Part shown: positions 9,738 to 19,114 of the stretch, one piece after another
Layout: every line of letters begins with the position of its first letter
Numbering within the stretch: position 1 is the stretch's first letter
From: Prorocentrum cordatum
Taxonomy: Eukaryota; Sar; Dinophyceae; Prorocentrales; Prorocentraceae
Direction of reading: 5' to 3'
Length of the DNA stretch: 27,324 nucleotides
Assembly (NCBI GenBank): GCA_963575745.1
Contig: CAUYUJ010003634.1
Span: 50,001-77,324 of the forward strand
Notes under the pieces: generated by a model
The model's input: the letters and a program-made list of their open reading frames with translations, nothing else
Databases searched by the model: none
What the model was told of the DNA's origin: nothing
Translations under genes and position numbers: made by a program

Positions 9738-10100
9738 GCCTCTTGGGGCCATCTTGGGAGATTTCTTGGAACCTCGTCGGCCCTCTTAGGAATTTCTTGG
9801 GAGCCTCTTGGATCCGATTGGGGGCCTCTTGGGACTTCCCGAGAACCTCACGGGGTAGAAAGCTCGGATTCTCGGTTCGTGTTTCCCTTCTTGGGCCTCT
9901 CTTGGAGCCGTCTTGGGGCCCTCTCGGGTCGTCTTGGGCGCCTCAGGCACCGCCTTGGGGCCCTCGTGGGCCGCCCAGGGCCCTCTTGGAAGCCTCTTCG
10001 GCTATCTTGGAGCTGTCTTGGAGGCCTCTTCCTTCTCCTCGTCCCCCTCCTCCTCCTCCCACTCCAGCTCTCTCTCCTCCTGATCTTCCTCCTCCTCCTG
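9738..10100 (+). repeat. TCTTGGGGCC array, box B, array, CTC tract
   Basis: Array at 9738-9850, box B at 9851-9894 (CTCGGTTCGTGTTTCCCTTC), then a second array at 9895-10030. It ends in a short CTC/CCT tract at 10028-10100 instead of box A. Confidence 0.75.
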
Positions 10101-10289
10101 CAGCGTGTTCTGGAAGGCTCTCGCCGGAACATGCTGTGCACAAGTGCTGTCACTGCCCCCGCCACCGTGCCCTGGGTGGTGGGTCAGAGGCCTCATGGGT
10201 GTTAGTTTGGATCTCGTGGTTGGCCTGTCGGGGACGTCGTGAAGGCAGTTTCGCAGCTTCTCGGTAGCCGTTTTGGGACCGTTGTGGGG
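10101..10289. other. short unique stretch
   Basis: No repeat units and no supported gene between the CTC tract and the next array. Confidence 0.4.
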
Positions 10290-10633
10290 CCTCCTCGGGG
10301 CTGTTTTGTGGCCTCTTCAGGCCTCGTTCGGGCCTCCTGGGTGCCTCTTGGAGGCCTCCTGGGGCCTCTTGGGGGCTCCTTGGGTCCTCCTGGGGCACTC
10401 TTCAAGCGGGAGGGTCGAATTTTGGAGTCGTGGTCCCCCTCTTGGGCGCATCTTGGGGTCGTCTTGGGGCTCTGTGGGGCTGTCTTGGGCGACTCTGGGG
10501 CCGTCCTGGGGCCCTCTTGGACCGTCTTGGGGCGCTCTTGGGGGCCTATTGAGCCGTCGTGGAACGTCGGACAGCCGAAAAAGCTGGAAGGTCAAAATCG
10601 TTCGAAAACCTTCGTAAAATTGACGATCTCGGC
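10290..10633 (+). repeat. TCTTGGGGCC array, box B, array, box A
   Basis: Array at 10290-10400, box B at 10402-10445 (GGAGTCGTGGTCCCCCTCTT), array at 10440-10557, box A at 10561-10633 (GAACGTCGGACAGCCGAAAA). In the second array 11 steps span 117 bp, a mean of 10.6 bp. Confidence 0.85.
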
Positions 10634-10649
10634 CTCTTGAAGCGCTCTG

Positions 10650-10830
10650 GAGAGGCGTCTTGAAGCGTCGTGGAGTGCCTTGGGGGGCCTCTCGGGCCGT
10701 CTTGGGCCTTTCTTGGGCGTCCTGGAGCGGTCTTTCGGCGACTCGGGGCCCGCTTGGGCCGTCTTGGGAGCCTTTGGAGGCCCTCCTGGATTTTTTTGGA
10801 CCTCCCCGGCCGCCCCGTCCTCCCATGGGG
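10650..10830 (+). repeat. short TCTTGGGGCC array
   Basis: About 15 degenerate units with alternating CGTCTTGG and CCTCTTGG steps. The array stops before a CCTCCCCGGCCGCCCC stretch that leads into the duplicated block. Confidence 0.6.
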
Positions 10831-10865
10831 GGTCGGAGGCGGCGGCCTCCGAGGCTCAGGACGCC

Positions 10866-11521
10866 CGAAAATTGACAAAAACCGCCGTCGTGATTTTTCC
10901 AAGACGTCGGAGGTCCAGGTCGTGCTTCCCGCCTCCCCAGACCTCCGACGTCGTAATTTTTGCGACCTCGGGCCCAGGAATCGATTGGGAAAACGCACAT
11001 GGGAAGGCAAGAAATGATGGACCCATCATTTCGTACCTGTGCCTTGATCAGTGGGACGGGCTTCGCACCGCCGCACATCACAAGACACGCTCGAGCGGAT
11101 CCAGCCATGGCGACGTCGGGGACTGCAGAAGGTCGCAAGGACACGGAATCTGAAAGGAAGAGAGAGAAAGATAGAGAGAAAGAGAGGCAGAGAGAGACAG
11201 ACAGACAGAGAGCGAAGGAAAGAGAGAGAGAGAGAGAGAGATGGAGAGAGAGAGAGAGAGAAAAAAAAAAAAAACAGAGAGAGAGAGAGAGGCAGAGAGA
11301 GGCAATGGAGAGGAGGCGAGCTTGAGTCAACGAAAGTCGCAGGGAAGGGGGCAGGGGGAAGAAGGCCAGAGAGCGCTGAAAGATACAAATACTGAAACCC
11401 TCTTGGGATTTTTTGGGGGGCCTCGTCCGGCCGCTCGCTGGGAGTTTGACGTAGCTTCTCGGGAGCCTCTGAACCTGTCGGGGGCCTCTTGGAAACAGGT
11501 TCGAAGCATTTTGGGGGCCGA
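10866..11521 (+). repeat. duplicated block, copy A
   Basis: From CGAAAATTGAC at 10866 to GGGGGCCGA at 11521 this block matches 11827-12470 almost base for base, at an offset of 961 bp until a length difference in the internal (AG)n tract. It holds a perfect 10-bp hairpin with a 2-base loop at 11011-11032 (GAAATGATGG AC CCATCATTTC). The (AG)n tract lies at about 11150-11310 with an A run inside. No gene; the open frames here follow the dinucleotide repeat. Confidence 0.9.
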
Positions 11522-11826
11522 CATTCCCCCCGCCAGGGCTAATGTACATCGTTTCTGGATGCTTCTGGCCGGAATACGAAAGGAGTTTCTGTAGTTAGAG
11601 TCTCTGGGGGAAGTCGCGGGGAAGCTTTTGTTGTCTTTGGTGTTGCGTCGCCAGGAGGTCTGGGCTCCCTCCTCCTCGTGTTCCTACCTCCTCTCTGGAC
11701 GTCCGATGTCGTGATGCTTTCTGTGCGCGGCCCCTGGACCTCTCGACGACTTCCTGGGGATGTGTTTTTTTTTCATCCTGAGTCGTTTTCTGACGGTCCC
11801 GGGACCCTGCGAGGGGCCCCGGAGGC
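11522..11826. other. spacer between the duplicated blocks
   Basis: Unique at its left part. The right end (11771-11826, CATCCTGAGTCGTTTTCTGA) matches 22695-22760, so the repeat family is longer on its left side than the A/B duplication. No gene seen. Confidence 0.5.
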
Positions 11827-12470
11827 CGAAAATTGACCGAAACCGCCGTCGTGATTTTTCCAAGACGTCGGAGGTCCAGGTCGTGCTTCCCGCCTCCCCA
11901 GACCTCCGACGTCGTAATTTTTGCGACCTCGGGCCCAGGAATCGATTGGGAAAACGCACATGGGAAGGCAAGAAATGATGGACCCATCATTTCGTACCTG
12001 TGCCTTGATCAGTGGGACGGGCTTCGCACCGCCGCACATCACAAGACACGCTCGAGCGGATCCAGCCGTGGCGACGTCGGGGACTGCAGAAGGTCGCAAG
12101 GACACGGAATCTGAAAGGAAGAAAGAGAAAGAGAGAGAAAGAGAGGGAGAGAGAGAGAGACAGACAGACAGAGAGCGAAGGAGAGAGAGAGAGAGAGATG
12201 GAGAGAGAGAGAGAGAGAGAAGACAGAGAGAGAGAGAGAGGCAGAGAGAGGAAATGGAGAGGAGGCGAGCTTGAGTCAACGAAAGTCGCAGGGAAGGGGG
12301 CAGGGGGAAGAAGGCCAGAGAGCGCTGAAGGATACAAATACTGGAACCCTCTTGGGATTTTTTGGGGGGCCTCGTCCGGCCGCTCGCTGGGAGTTTGACG
12401 TAGCTTCTTGGGAGCCTCTGAACCTGTCGGGGGCCTCCTGGAAGCAGGTTCGAAGCATTGTGGGGGCCGA
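11827..12470 (+). repeat. duplicated block, copy B
   Basis: Near-identical to 10866-11521, with a shorter (AG)n tract (about 12120-12255) and a few substitutions. The hairpin is intact at 11972-11993. Copy B continues on the right into a TCTTGGGGCC array, whereas copy A continues into unique sequence. Confidence 0.9.
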
Positions 12471-12990
12471 TTTGGGGCTTCTCGGGGCCTCCTTTGGGCC
12501 TCTTGGGGGTCTCCTGGGGCCTCTTGAGGGGCCTCCTGGGGGCCTCCTGGCGGCCTCTTGGGGCGGAAGGCTCGAGCTTGCGGTTCGTGGTCCCCCTCTG
12601 GGCCCCCTCTTGGGCCCGTCTTGGGGCCCTCTTGGGCCATCTTGGGCGCCTCTTGGGCCGTCTTGGGGCCCTCTTGGGCTGTCCTGGGGCCCTCTTGGAA
12701 GCTTCTTGGGCCGTCTTGGGGCGGTCTTGGGCGCCTCTTGGGCCGTCCTGTAACGTCGGAAAGCCCAAAAGACAACTTTGTTGAAAATGTACGTTTTACG
12801 AAGGGAATGGGCCAATTTTTGCGTCTAGGGGCCCTCTTGGGACGCATGTTGGAGGCTTCTTGGGGCCTCTTGGGGGCGTCCTTGGACGTCTGGAGGCCAT
12901 CTTCAGCATCTCGGAGCCCTCTTGGAGGCCTCTTGGAAGTTTCTTGGGCCGTCTTGGGCGCTTCTTGGGCCGTCTTGTCTGACTGGGGAG
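12471..12990 (+). repeat. TCTTGGGGCC array, box B, array, box A, array
   Basis: Array at 12471-12560, box B at 12561-12603 (CGGTTCGTGGTCCCCCTCTG), and the most regular array at 12608-12746. There 14 TCTTGG/TCCTGG starts fall at 12608, 12619, 12630, 12640, 12651, 12661, 12672, 12682, 12693, 12704, 12714, 12725, 12736 and 12746. Box A is at 12751-12822 and a further array at 12825-12985. Confidence 0.9.
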
Positions 12991-13086
12991 GCCTCCGGCA
13001 AGCCCCGACGAGCCTCCGGCCCCCCCGGGGTGCACATTTGCGGTCGGGGTCCCGGCCCCGGGCCCCCGGACCCGGTGCGCCGATAT

Positions 13087-13926
13087 ATGTATACATCCGC
13101 CTTCGCGGAGGTATGCTCGACGGCTGAGCGCGTGTGGGCCACCATCATCACATGGAACTGCACGGTCGAGAAGCTCGATGAGACAGTCAAAGCTCTCGGC
13201 GCCATCTCGAAGGCGATCTCCGCCCAGCGCGCATTCGTCGACAGCGGAGAGACGCCTGCCATCCGTTCGAAGCCACACAATCAGCGGACGTTGCTGACAG
13301 GTTTGAAGAACGCCGTCGCCTGTGTTCAGAAGCTCAGTCCTGCGATCGAGAACGTCCAGAAGAAGACGCAGGCGACGATCGACGACGCCCTGGAGCTGAT
13401 CAGCGCCCAGAAGGAGTTCGACAACAATGATTCCATGAATCGTGCCATGAAGCAGTACACCACGATCACTGGCATGATGGGCGTCCCAGATAATCTTGCA
13501 GACGTGCCCTGGCGCAGGGGCGTGGCCGAGAAGAGCTCCTGGAAGGACCTCCAGGGCCACGCGGACGAGCGCCTCTTCATTATAGACGGGGCACGGTTCG
13601 AGCATGAAGCAGAAAATTTCGAGGCGGCCATCGACGCCATGATTAAGGACTACGCTTTCCACGACACTGCTGTGCCAGAGGAGTTGCTGTCAAAGTACAC
13701 GTACACTCAGAAGGTTTCGATCATCCACATGGTCGAGGGCTCCCTGCTGCACCACCTGGAGGATGCAGAGACCATGAAGAGCAATGTCAAGGTCAGGCGC
13801 GTCGTCAATGCTGAGTTCAAGAAGCTCAAGGACAAGGCTGGCCTGCAGCCCGCGGGCGTGGTGCACGACGCCATCCGCCAGGTCGCGGAGCACGCCCGCG
13901 AGCACGGCGAGCTGCCCGCGCCGTAG
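13087..13926 (+). CDS. hypothetical helical protein, probably a last exon
   Basis: Seen: an ATG at 13087 opens 279 codons ending in TAG at 13924-13926. The composition is protein-like throughout and quite unlike the flanking repeats: about 10% Lys, many Ala/Glu/Ile/Val, few Cys, GC-rich third positions. The chain looks mainly helical, with charged amphipathic stretches at about residues 25-110 and 150-260 (for example AEHAREHGELPAP at the very end). No signal peptide or membrane segment is visible. The first eight codons may not be coding: TTCGCGGAG ends at 13110 and could be a splice acceptor in frame, with intron made of the repeat field to the left. No known domain recognised; a lineage-specific dinoflagellate protein is the best guess. 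Alternative: an isolated processed copy of such a gene. Confidence 0.7.
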   Translation: MYTSAFAEVCSTAERVWATIITWNCTVEKLDETVKALGAISKAISAQRAFVDSGETPAIRSKPHNQRTLLTGLKNAVACVQKLSPAIENVQKKTQATIDDALELISAQKEFDNNDSMNRAMKQYTTITGMMGVPDNLADVPWRRGVAEKSSWKDLQGHADERLFIIDGARFEHEAENFEAAIDAMIKDYAFHDTAVPEELLSKYTYTQKVSIIHMVEGSLLHHLEDAETMKSNVKVRRVVNAEFKKLKDKAGLQPAGVVHDAIRQVAEHAREHGELPAP

Positions 13927-13974
13927 GCTTGAGCCCTGCGCCGGCGCTGCCCGACAGCGCCGCGAGGGCGACTT

Positions 13975-14135
13975 GGAGGAGGAGGGGGGAGGGGGAGAAG
14001 GGAGGAAACGGATGAGGATGAGGAGGAGGGGGCAGGAGGAGGAGGAGGAGGGAAGAGGAGGAGGAGGACAAGAAGAAGGAGGAGGAGGAGGAGGAGGAGG
14101 ACAAGGATGAGGAGGAGGAGGACGAGGAGGGCGAC
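13975..14135 (+). repeat. GGA/GAG polypurine tract
   Basis: An imperfect (GGA)n tract starting about 50 bp after the stop of the 13087-13926 frame. It could lie in the 3' untranslated region, but the sequence does not show this. Confidence 0.9.
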
Positions 14136-14750
14136 TAAGAATGCGAGGCTCAGCACGTTTTCGACTGACGTTGTCGGGTGCTCGGGAGCACCGAACTCTG
14201 CCCGAGCGAGGTGGGATTTCCCTCCCCTCCCCTTTTGCTGCTGCTAGTGCCCTTGACCTGCTCCTTACTCCTGCTGCTGCTGCTCTTCTCCCTCGGGCCT
14301 CGCCTTCTCTCTCTCCTCCCCTCCTTCCTCCTCTGCTTCCTCCCCCTCCCCCTCCCCGCTCCCTCCGCCCCCCCCGCCCCGCCACGCCCTAAAGCTAACG
14401 GCGCGGCCACTGGAGGAGGGGGGGCGACAAGGCAAGGGAAAAAAAACACGGCGGGGGAGGAGGAGGCAGCAGCAGAATCAGGAGCAGGATTTCTCATGTT
14501 GCGCAGCGCTGCAGCGTCGCAGGCACTGTGGTGCACTTGTTGAAAGCCAATGTTCGGTGAGGAGTTCGCCCGAGGTATGTCTCGGGCTGGGCAGAGTGAC
14601 CTCCGTAATTTTTAGGTATCAAAACCATATTCAGAACATATTTTGGCTGTTCTAAGAAAACCATATTTTTTCATAATCATTTCATAATTCCAGGGTTTTA
14701 ACATAAACCCCTCTGTGTGGGGCGCGTTGCATCACAAATTCTGCCTGGTT
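14136..14750. other. non-coding: CTC-rich then AT-rich stretch
   Basis: 14265-14390 is CTC-rich and 14405-14490 is GGA-rich. 14600-14705 is AT-rich with two AAAACCATATT blocks (14620 and 14657). No supported gene. Confidence 0.4.
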
Positions 14751-15818
14751 AATCTTGAAGCGCACGCAGCGGAATAAGCACAGACTTCCGACGGCCCGCG
14801 CGGATTCCCTGGACCGGCGCCGCATCCCCCCTCCGAGGCCTCCCCTGGCGCGCAGGGCGCGCCGGGGGCGGCGGCGCCGCACGCGCCGCCAGAGGGCCCG
14901 GCGCAGCTCCCGGAAAGCATCCGAACGGAACTCCGACGGTCGACGGCGTGTGCCGTGCTCTTTTCCTTCGTCGAGGCGTGCGCTCCGTGGCCCCCCTCGC
15001 GGCCGCCCCCCGAGGTGCCGGGGGAGGAGGCGCGAGCGGGCGGGGCTGCCGGAGGGGCCGCGCCCTCCCTCGCCGTGCCGTGCGCGTGCGGTGCTGGGCT
15101 GCAGCAGGGGAGGCGGCGGGGCAGAGAGGGCGCGGCCGCCTGCCAGGGCGGGGGGGAGGGGCCCGACTGGCCGCGAGGGCGAGGGGGGAGTGGCACGGGC
15201 ATCTGAAGGGGCCCAGGGACAGACAAACAGACACGCACAAACCTCAGGGCCCCCCATGTGTTCCCATACTTGTTTGGAGTTTCGTCTTTCCCCCCCACAC
15301 TTCCCAGATGTTCGCATATTTTCCGGGGAATCGACGATGAACTGTGTCTATGTTTTTTCCCTCCTGGTCATCACGCTGCCAGGAAGAGCGCGGAGCAAGG
15401 AACGAAAAGAGAACTCTCTGGCCATCGCAGGCCTCGGCCGCGAGTGGGCCCCGCGACCAGAACGCCACGAAACTCTCAAGAACCCCTCCAGAACCCAACG
15501 CGGCCCTTCGTTCAGCGCCTCCTCTGTCGGGGGCGGGGGTGCACTTTTGCTCCGCGCGGCGTCGCGGCGGCAGCCCCGGCGACACGCTGTGCCTGGCAAG
15601 CGGATGGCACGTCGCTCCGCTCCGCGGGGCGGGGGGCTCTGGAAGGCTCGGGACCTTGACGCTCGGGGGCCGGAGCGTGGATGGCGTGTCGCGCCACGGC
15701 GTGGTCGGCCAGGACCAGCAGCGCGACACGCGTTGACCAGAAGCTCCTGGCCGTGGGGGCACCAGCTCGTCGGCGGCGCGCCGAGGGGGGACGCGAGAGG
15801 GAGCAGGCCTTCCCTGTG
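14751..15818. other. very GC-rich stretch without a supported gene
   Basis: 14800-15200 is extremely GC-rich with open frames on both strands that look like composition effects. From 15337 on the plus strand an open frame starts MNCVYVFSLLVITLPG, which resembles a hydrophobic leader, and runs to about 15819 (about 160 codons). Its later part is a low-complexity Arg/Gly/Pro sequence. I do not consider it an established gene. Confidence 0.35.
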
Positions 15819-15964
15819 AGGCCACATGCGAACCCTACCCCACCACCCCACGATTTCTAAGGGGGGAGATGGGGGTCACTTCTGTCGGGACCTCTCGAGC
15901 GAAGCGAACCCCACATCCCCCCTTAGAAATCGTGGGGTGGTGGGGTAGGGTTCGCATGTGGCCT
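15819..15964. repeat. foldback element, 49-bp perfect arms
   Basis: Left arm 15819-15867 and right arm 15916-15964 are exact reverse complements over 49 bp. The arms begin AGGCCACATGCGAACCCTAC on the left and end the same way inverted on the right. The 48-bp spacer holds CCTCTCGAGCGAAGCGAACC. Partial complementarity continues for about 7 bp into the spacer. No open frame inside. It may be a young foldback transposon, an introner-like element or a replication-made palindrome. Confidence 0.95.
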
Positions 15965-16580
15965 CCTGTTCTCAGAAGGCGGCGGGATCTGCCGGAAGCC
16001 CTCCAGCCTTCCGAGAAGCCACCTCCGTCTTCGGAGCAGGCCCACTGTGCCGACCCGAAAGCTTCCCCACGTCTTCCTTCCTGGCATCTCGTGACCCTCT
16101 GGGCCGGCGCGCGCTCGAAGGCAGCCGAGGGGAACCGCTCGGAGGGCGAGGGCGGAGGCAGCGATGGGGTCTGTGGTCACGGTCGGCGCCCCGTCCCGTT
16201 TGGCCGCCGAGGCCCGGTACACTTTCAGCCCACCATTCGCCCCCCCCCCCCCCCCCATCCGTTGTGGTTGTTGGCGACGCGGTGCCTTTGCCGTGGACGC
16301 CCTCGGCCGGAGGCCGAGAAAGTAGTCAGAGGTGTTGGACGAGCCGGCCAGACGTCGCCTTCAGCCACATCCGGCCGGAGGCAGAAGAAGTGGTGAAGGC
16401 CTCCCCCCCCCCCATCCGGGATCGGGCTTCGGTTCTCAGCGTGAAGTCCTACCAGCCCTCTGGGCGTGAGTGGTCTAAGGAGCTCGTTCTGGTACCCTCC
16501 TTCTCCGTCGGGAAGGGGGTTCCCCCTCCTGCTATCCTCTCCCCCTGGGTCTAGACCCCCCCCCCCGCGAGGTGTCAGAG
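15965..16580. other. non-coding, with long poly-C tracts
   Basis: GC-rich sequence with a run of 17 C at 16240-16256, another C run at about 16401-16413 and 11 C at 16556-16566. The first two are followed by CATCCG. No gene is supported. Confidence 0.5.
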
Positions 16581-16835
16581 GGTCCCTGTTGGCCCCAGGT
16601 GTCTCCAAGAGGGCCCCAAAGAGCCCAAGATGGCCTCCAAGATCGCTCATCAGAACATGGTTCAAAATATGTTTCAATGTTGTTAGCCTTCTCGCCTGTT
16701 CGCTTCCGATGGGCTCTTGGGGCCTCAAGGCAGCTCCAGGATGGCCCAAGAGGGTTCCGAGACGGGTCCAGGATGGCCCCAAATCGGCCCCAAGAGCACC
16801 ACAGAGCGCCCGAAGAGGGCCTCAAGAGGCTAATG
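16581..16835 (-). repeat. TCTTGGGGCC repeat block in reverse orientation
   Basis: Units read CCAAGAGGGCCCC and CCAAGATGGCC on the plus strand, so the array points the other way from those at 7-13 kb. A box-A-like A/T-rich stretch (GAACATGGTTCAAAATATGT) interrupts it at 16654. Confidence 0.65.
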
Positions 16836-17530
16836 TTCGGGTCCAAAGGGGGGGCGGGACGTACTTGAGTACCCCCCCTCCTTTGACAGATGGCTTCCAA
16901 GATGGCCTCAAGGGGGCCCCCAAGGCTTCACGCCCCAGATGAACAGCAGCAAGATGCTGGAGCCTTTGCTGCTGAGAAGAAGCATGGGCGCGCCGCCAAG
17001 CTTGCGGCGGCGCCGGCACGTCTAGACGCGAGGCGGCCGAAGGGGACGCCGCCCAGATCTCGCCATCGCTCGGACGTCCATTCCCCGTGCATGTTTCGGT
17101 TTCGTGCGTATTTTTTCGGTTCGTCGCAAGATGATCCAAGATACTCCTCGACGGTCCACACCGAGAAAAAGGCACTCGTCCGAGCGACATCAAGAGACTG
17201 ACGGCCTCGAGAAGCCACCCAACACGAGCAAATTACGACGGGTGCAACACGGCCCGCCGCCGTCAGTACGCGCAGCACCGGCCTATGGACGGAAGAGAGT
17301 GGAGGGCAAAAACGAGAAGGGGAGATCCCTCGCGTCAGGCAAGGGCCGCACCCGCGCAACCGCCACCACCACCAAGACCACCACCAGCAGCAGGGGACCG
17401 GGGGGGCGAGGTGATCCGGGGGTCGTGGACGCGGGGCCCGAGCCAGGGCCCAGTGGGCCTCCAAAAAAGGCTCCAAGAGGCCTCCGAGACGCTCCCAGGG
17501 CAAAAGATCTGCAGAGGCCTTGATGGTTGA
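16836..17530. other. no supported gene; mixed composition
   Basis: A plus-strand frame around 16890-17200 includes a Gln/Ala/Lys-rich segment (APDEQQQDAGAFAAEKKHGR), then loses protein-like character. ACC/CAC triplets lie at 17355-17395, and a short reversed TCTTGGGGCC stretch at 17450-17520. Confidence 0.35.
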
Positions 17531-17534
17531 CTCC

Positions 17535-17592
17535 TGTCGTCATCGTCGTCGTCGGCGGCGTCGTCGTCATGGTCGTCGTCGTCGTCGTCGCT
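17535..17592 (+). repeat. GTC microsatellite
   Basis: Imperfect (GTC)n run. Confidence 0.9.
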
Positions 17593-18952
17593 CCGCACTT
17601 CCAGCGTCTGCCTTGGTTGAGTGGTTGCCTGTCGCCCCTCCCAGAATGCCACATGACCGGCGCGCGCGCCGTCGGTGTTCGCGCGCTCAAAGCAACGCAC
17701 GCATGGCGAGCAACGACAGGCAGCCACTGTACTGTACCAATGCAACCGCGGGCACGCACGGCGTGCTAACTACAGGCATCGCAGACAACGACGGGCAACC
17801 ACCCAACCAGGACGCTACAAGTCCCTGATCAGGGTAACTCGCCTGGTGTTTGGTTTGGGGTTGGCAGATGGGGATAACGCGAAGCGTAACGAATACTTAA
17901 AATCCAAAGCGGTGCGCCGACCCGGAAATGAGCAAACCACATAAGAATAACCCGAAAAACGATCGGGCTTGCTCCCAAAACGACCCGATAGTTTTACTGG
18001 CCAACCCGGAAGTGTTAAACATTGAGTGGGGGTTGCACAAAACATGTTGTCGGACCTGTCCGACGAGCCCGGAAATGAGCTTAACGCTGAGCGCTTCCTA
18101 CCAACAAAAACACTGTCGCCGCCGATCCCATTGTCTTCCCCCGGTTGTCCCGAACGCGCGCCAGATCTGTCAGGGTTCGCGCCCCAACGCGCTTGAAGGC
18201 CAGGTTCGCGAGGCCCGCGTATGACGTCCTTATTACAGCGACCTTGCAATCATGCGGCTGCCCTGTATCTACACGGAGCCGTGCTTCGCCACACGGCATG
18301 AACTATCGGAGCGCCGAGGCAGAAGTCTTCTCAGAAGGCCAGATGCCTTCTGAGCCCTCTGACGAGGCCTGTCCGCTCTGCCTGCCCCCCCTGGGCGCGC
18401 CGCCGCAGCTCCTGGGAGGGAGACGTCGAGCCGAAAATCGAGCCAAAAACCCGGCCCCCCCCTGACGGTGCCGCTGAGGGGGCTGGGGGGGCTGCGGTGC
18501 CGGCGCCGTGCGCGCCGGTGCGAAGGGCTCGGATCTCCAGGCAGGGAGTGCAGCAGGAGGGAGGGCCTCAGCTCCCGCGGGAACAGCGCGAGCCGTTTCG
18601 CTCACGCCCGCTGGCCCTGCCCACCACATGTGCAGCACCCAGCGCTCAGCTTGAGGCAGCAGGGCCGCCGTGGGACACCTCGTTGACCACCCAACTCGCA
18701 AGGATCTGCACCCACATCCCACAGGGCCTCCCAGGGGGCGGGGGGATGGGAAAGACTTCTGAGGGACAATACGCTACACTGGCTGACACACAGAGACAGA
18801 TGGCGACGATGACAATGAGCAATGGGGACAAGGACGACGGTCATGGATCAGACATTGATGGGAAAGAGGCGCATGACGAGGGCACAGAGCACAATGGGCG
18901 CAGGCGTGCGTGCGCGAATGAGTAGAACGTTGTCGGCACACATCTATAAGTT
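17593..18952. other. intergenic or intronic stretch, no firm gene
   Basis: A perfect 7-bp hairpin GTCGGAC CT GTCCGAC lies at 18049-18064, and CCCGGAAATGAGC recurs at 17921 and 18070. On the minus strand a short frame near 18690-18790 (with GMWVQILASWVVNEVSHGG) looks protein-like. It could be a further exon of the gene at 18959-20930, but its splice phase does not match in a simple way, so I leave it open. Confidence 0.35.
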
Positions 18953-18958
18953 ACTCAC

Positions 18959-19114
18959 TTCATATTTCTCCTTAACAGGGAGGCTCTGCTCTGCCATCGA
19001 AGGACATAAAGCAGCGAAAATGATGAGCAGCTGCTTACCAGTCCCGCCTTCATCAAATACATATACACGCTGCTCACTGTACCAGGTTGGAATAGAAGGC
19101 AGAAGGCGAAAGAG
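18959..19114 (-). CDS. probable third visible exon of the 18959-20930 gene
   Basis: Seen: 52 codons on the minus strand, phase 0 at both ends, beginning LFRLLPSIPTWYSEQRVYVF and continuing through DEGGTGKQLLIIFAAL to VKEKYE. It is followed directly by GTGAGT (18958-18953), a textbook donor. If the donor is not used, TAG stops the frame five codons later. The acceptor is taken as CCCGAG ending at 19115, chosen to keep phase; CAAG ending at 19123 is the alternative. GGTGK resembles a P-loop but the Ser/Thr after Lys is absent (Gln instead) and the upstream Gly spacing is wrong, so I do not call an NTPase. The frame is protein-like in contrast to its other two frames. Confidence 0.5.

Noticed and set aside
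10960-11325. Glu/Arg-rich frames that look like coiled-coil proteins
   Set aside because: They arise from the (AG)n tract inside the duplicated block.
14636-14660. Possible relic of the dinoflagellate spliced leader (CATATTTTGGCT)
   Set aside because: Only a short partial match to the CATTTTGGCTCAAG end of the leader, with an insertion and a wrong 3' part.
15337-15819. Plus-strand frame starting MNCVYVFSLLVITLPG, like a secreted protein
   Set aside because: After the hydrophobic start the sequence is Arg/Gly/Pro low complexity, and the opposite strand is open as well.
18955-19114. Walker A motif of an NTPase in DEGGTGKQ
   Set aside because: Lacks the Ser/Thr after Lys and the upstream Gly of the consensus; no Walker B is seen nearby.
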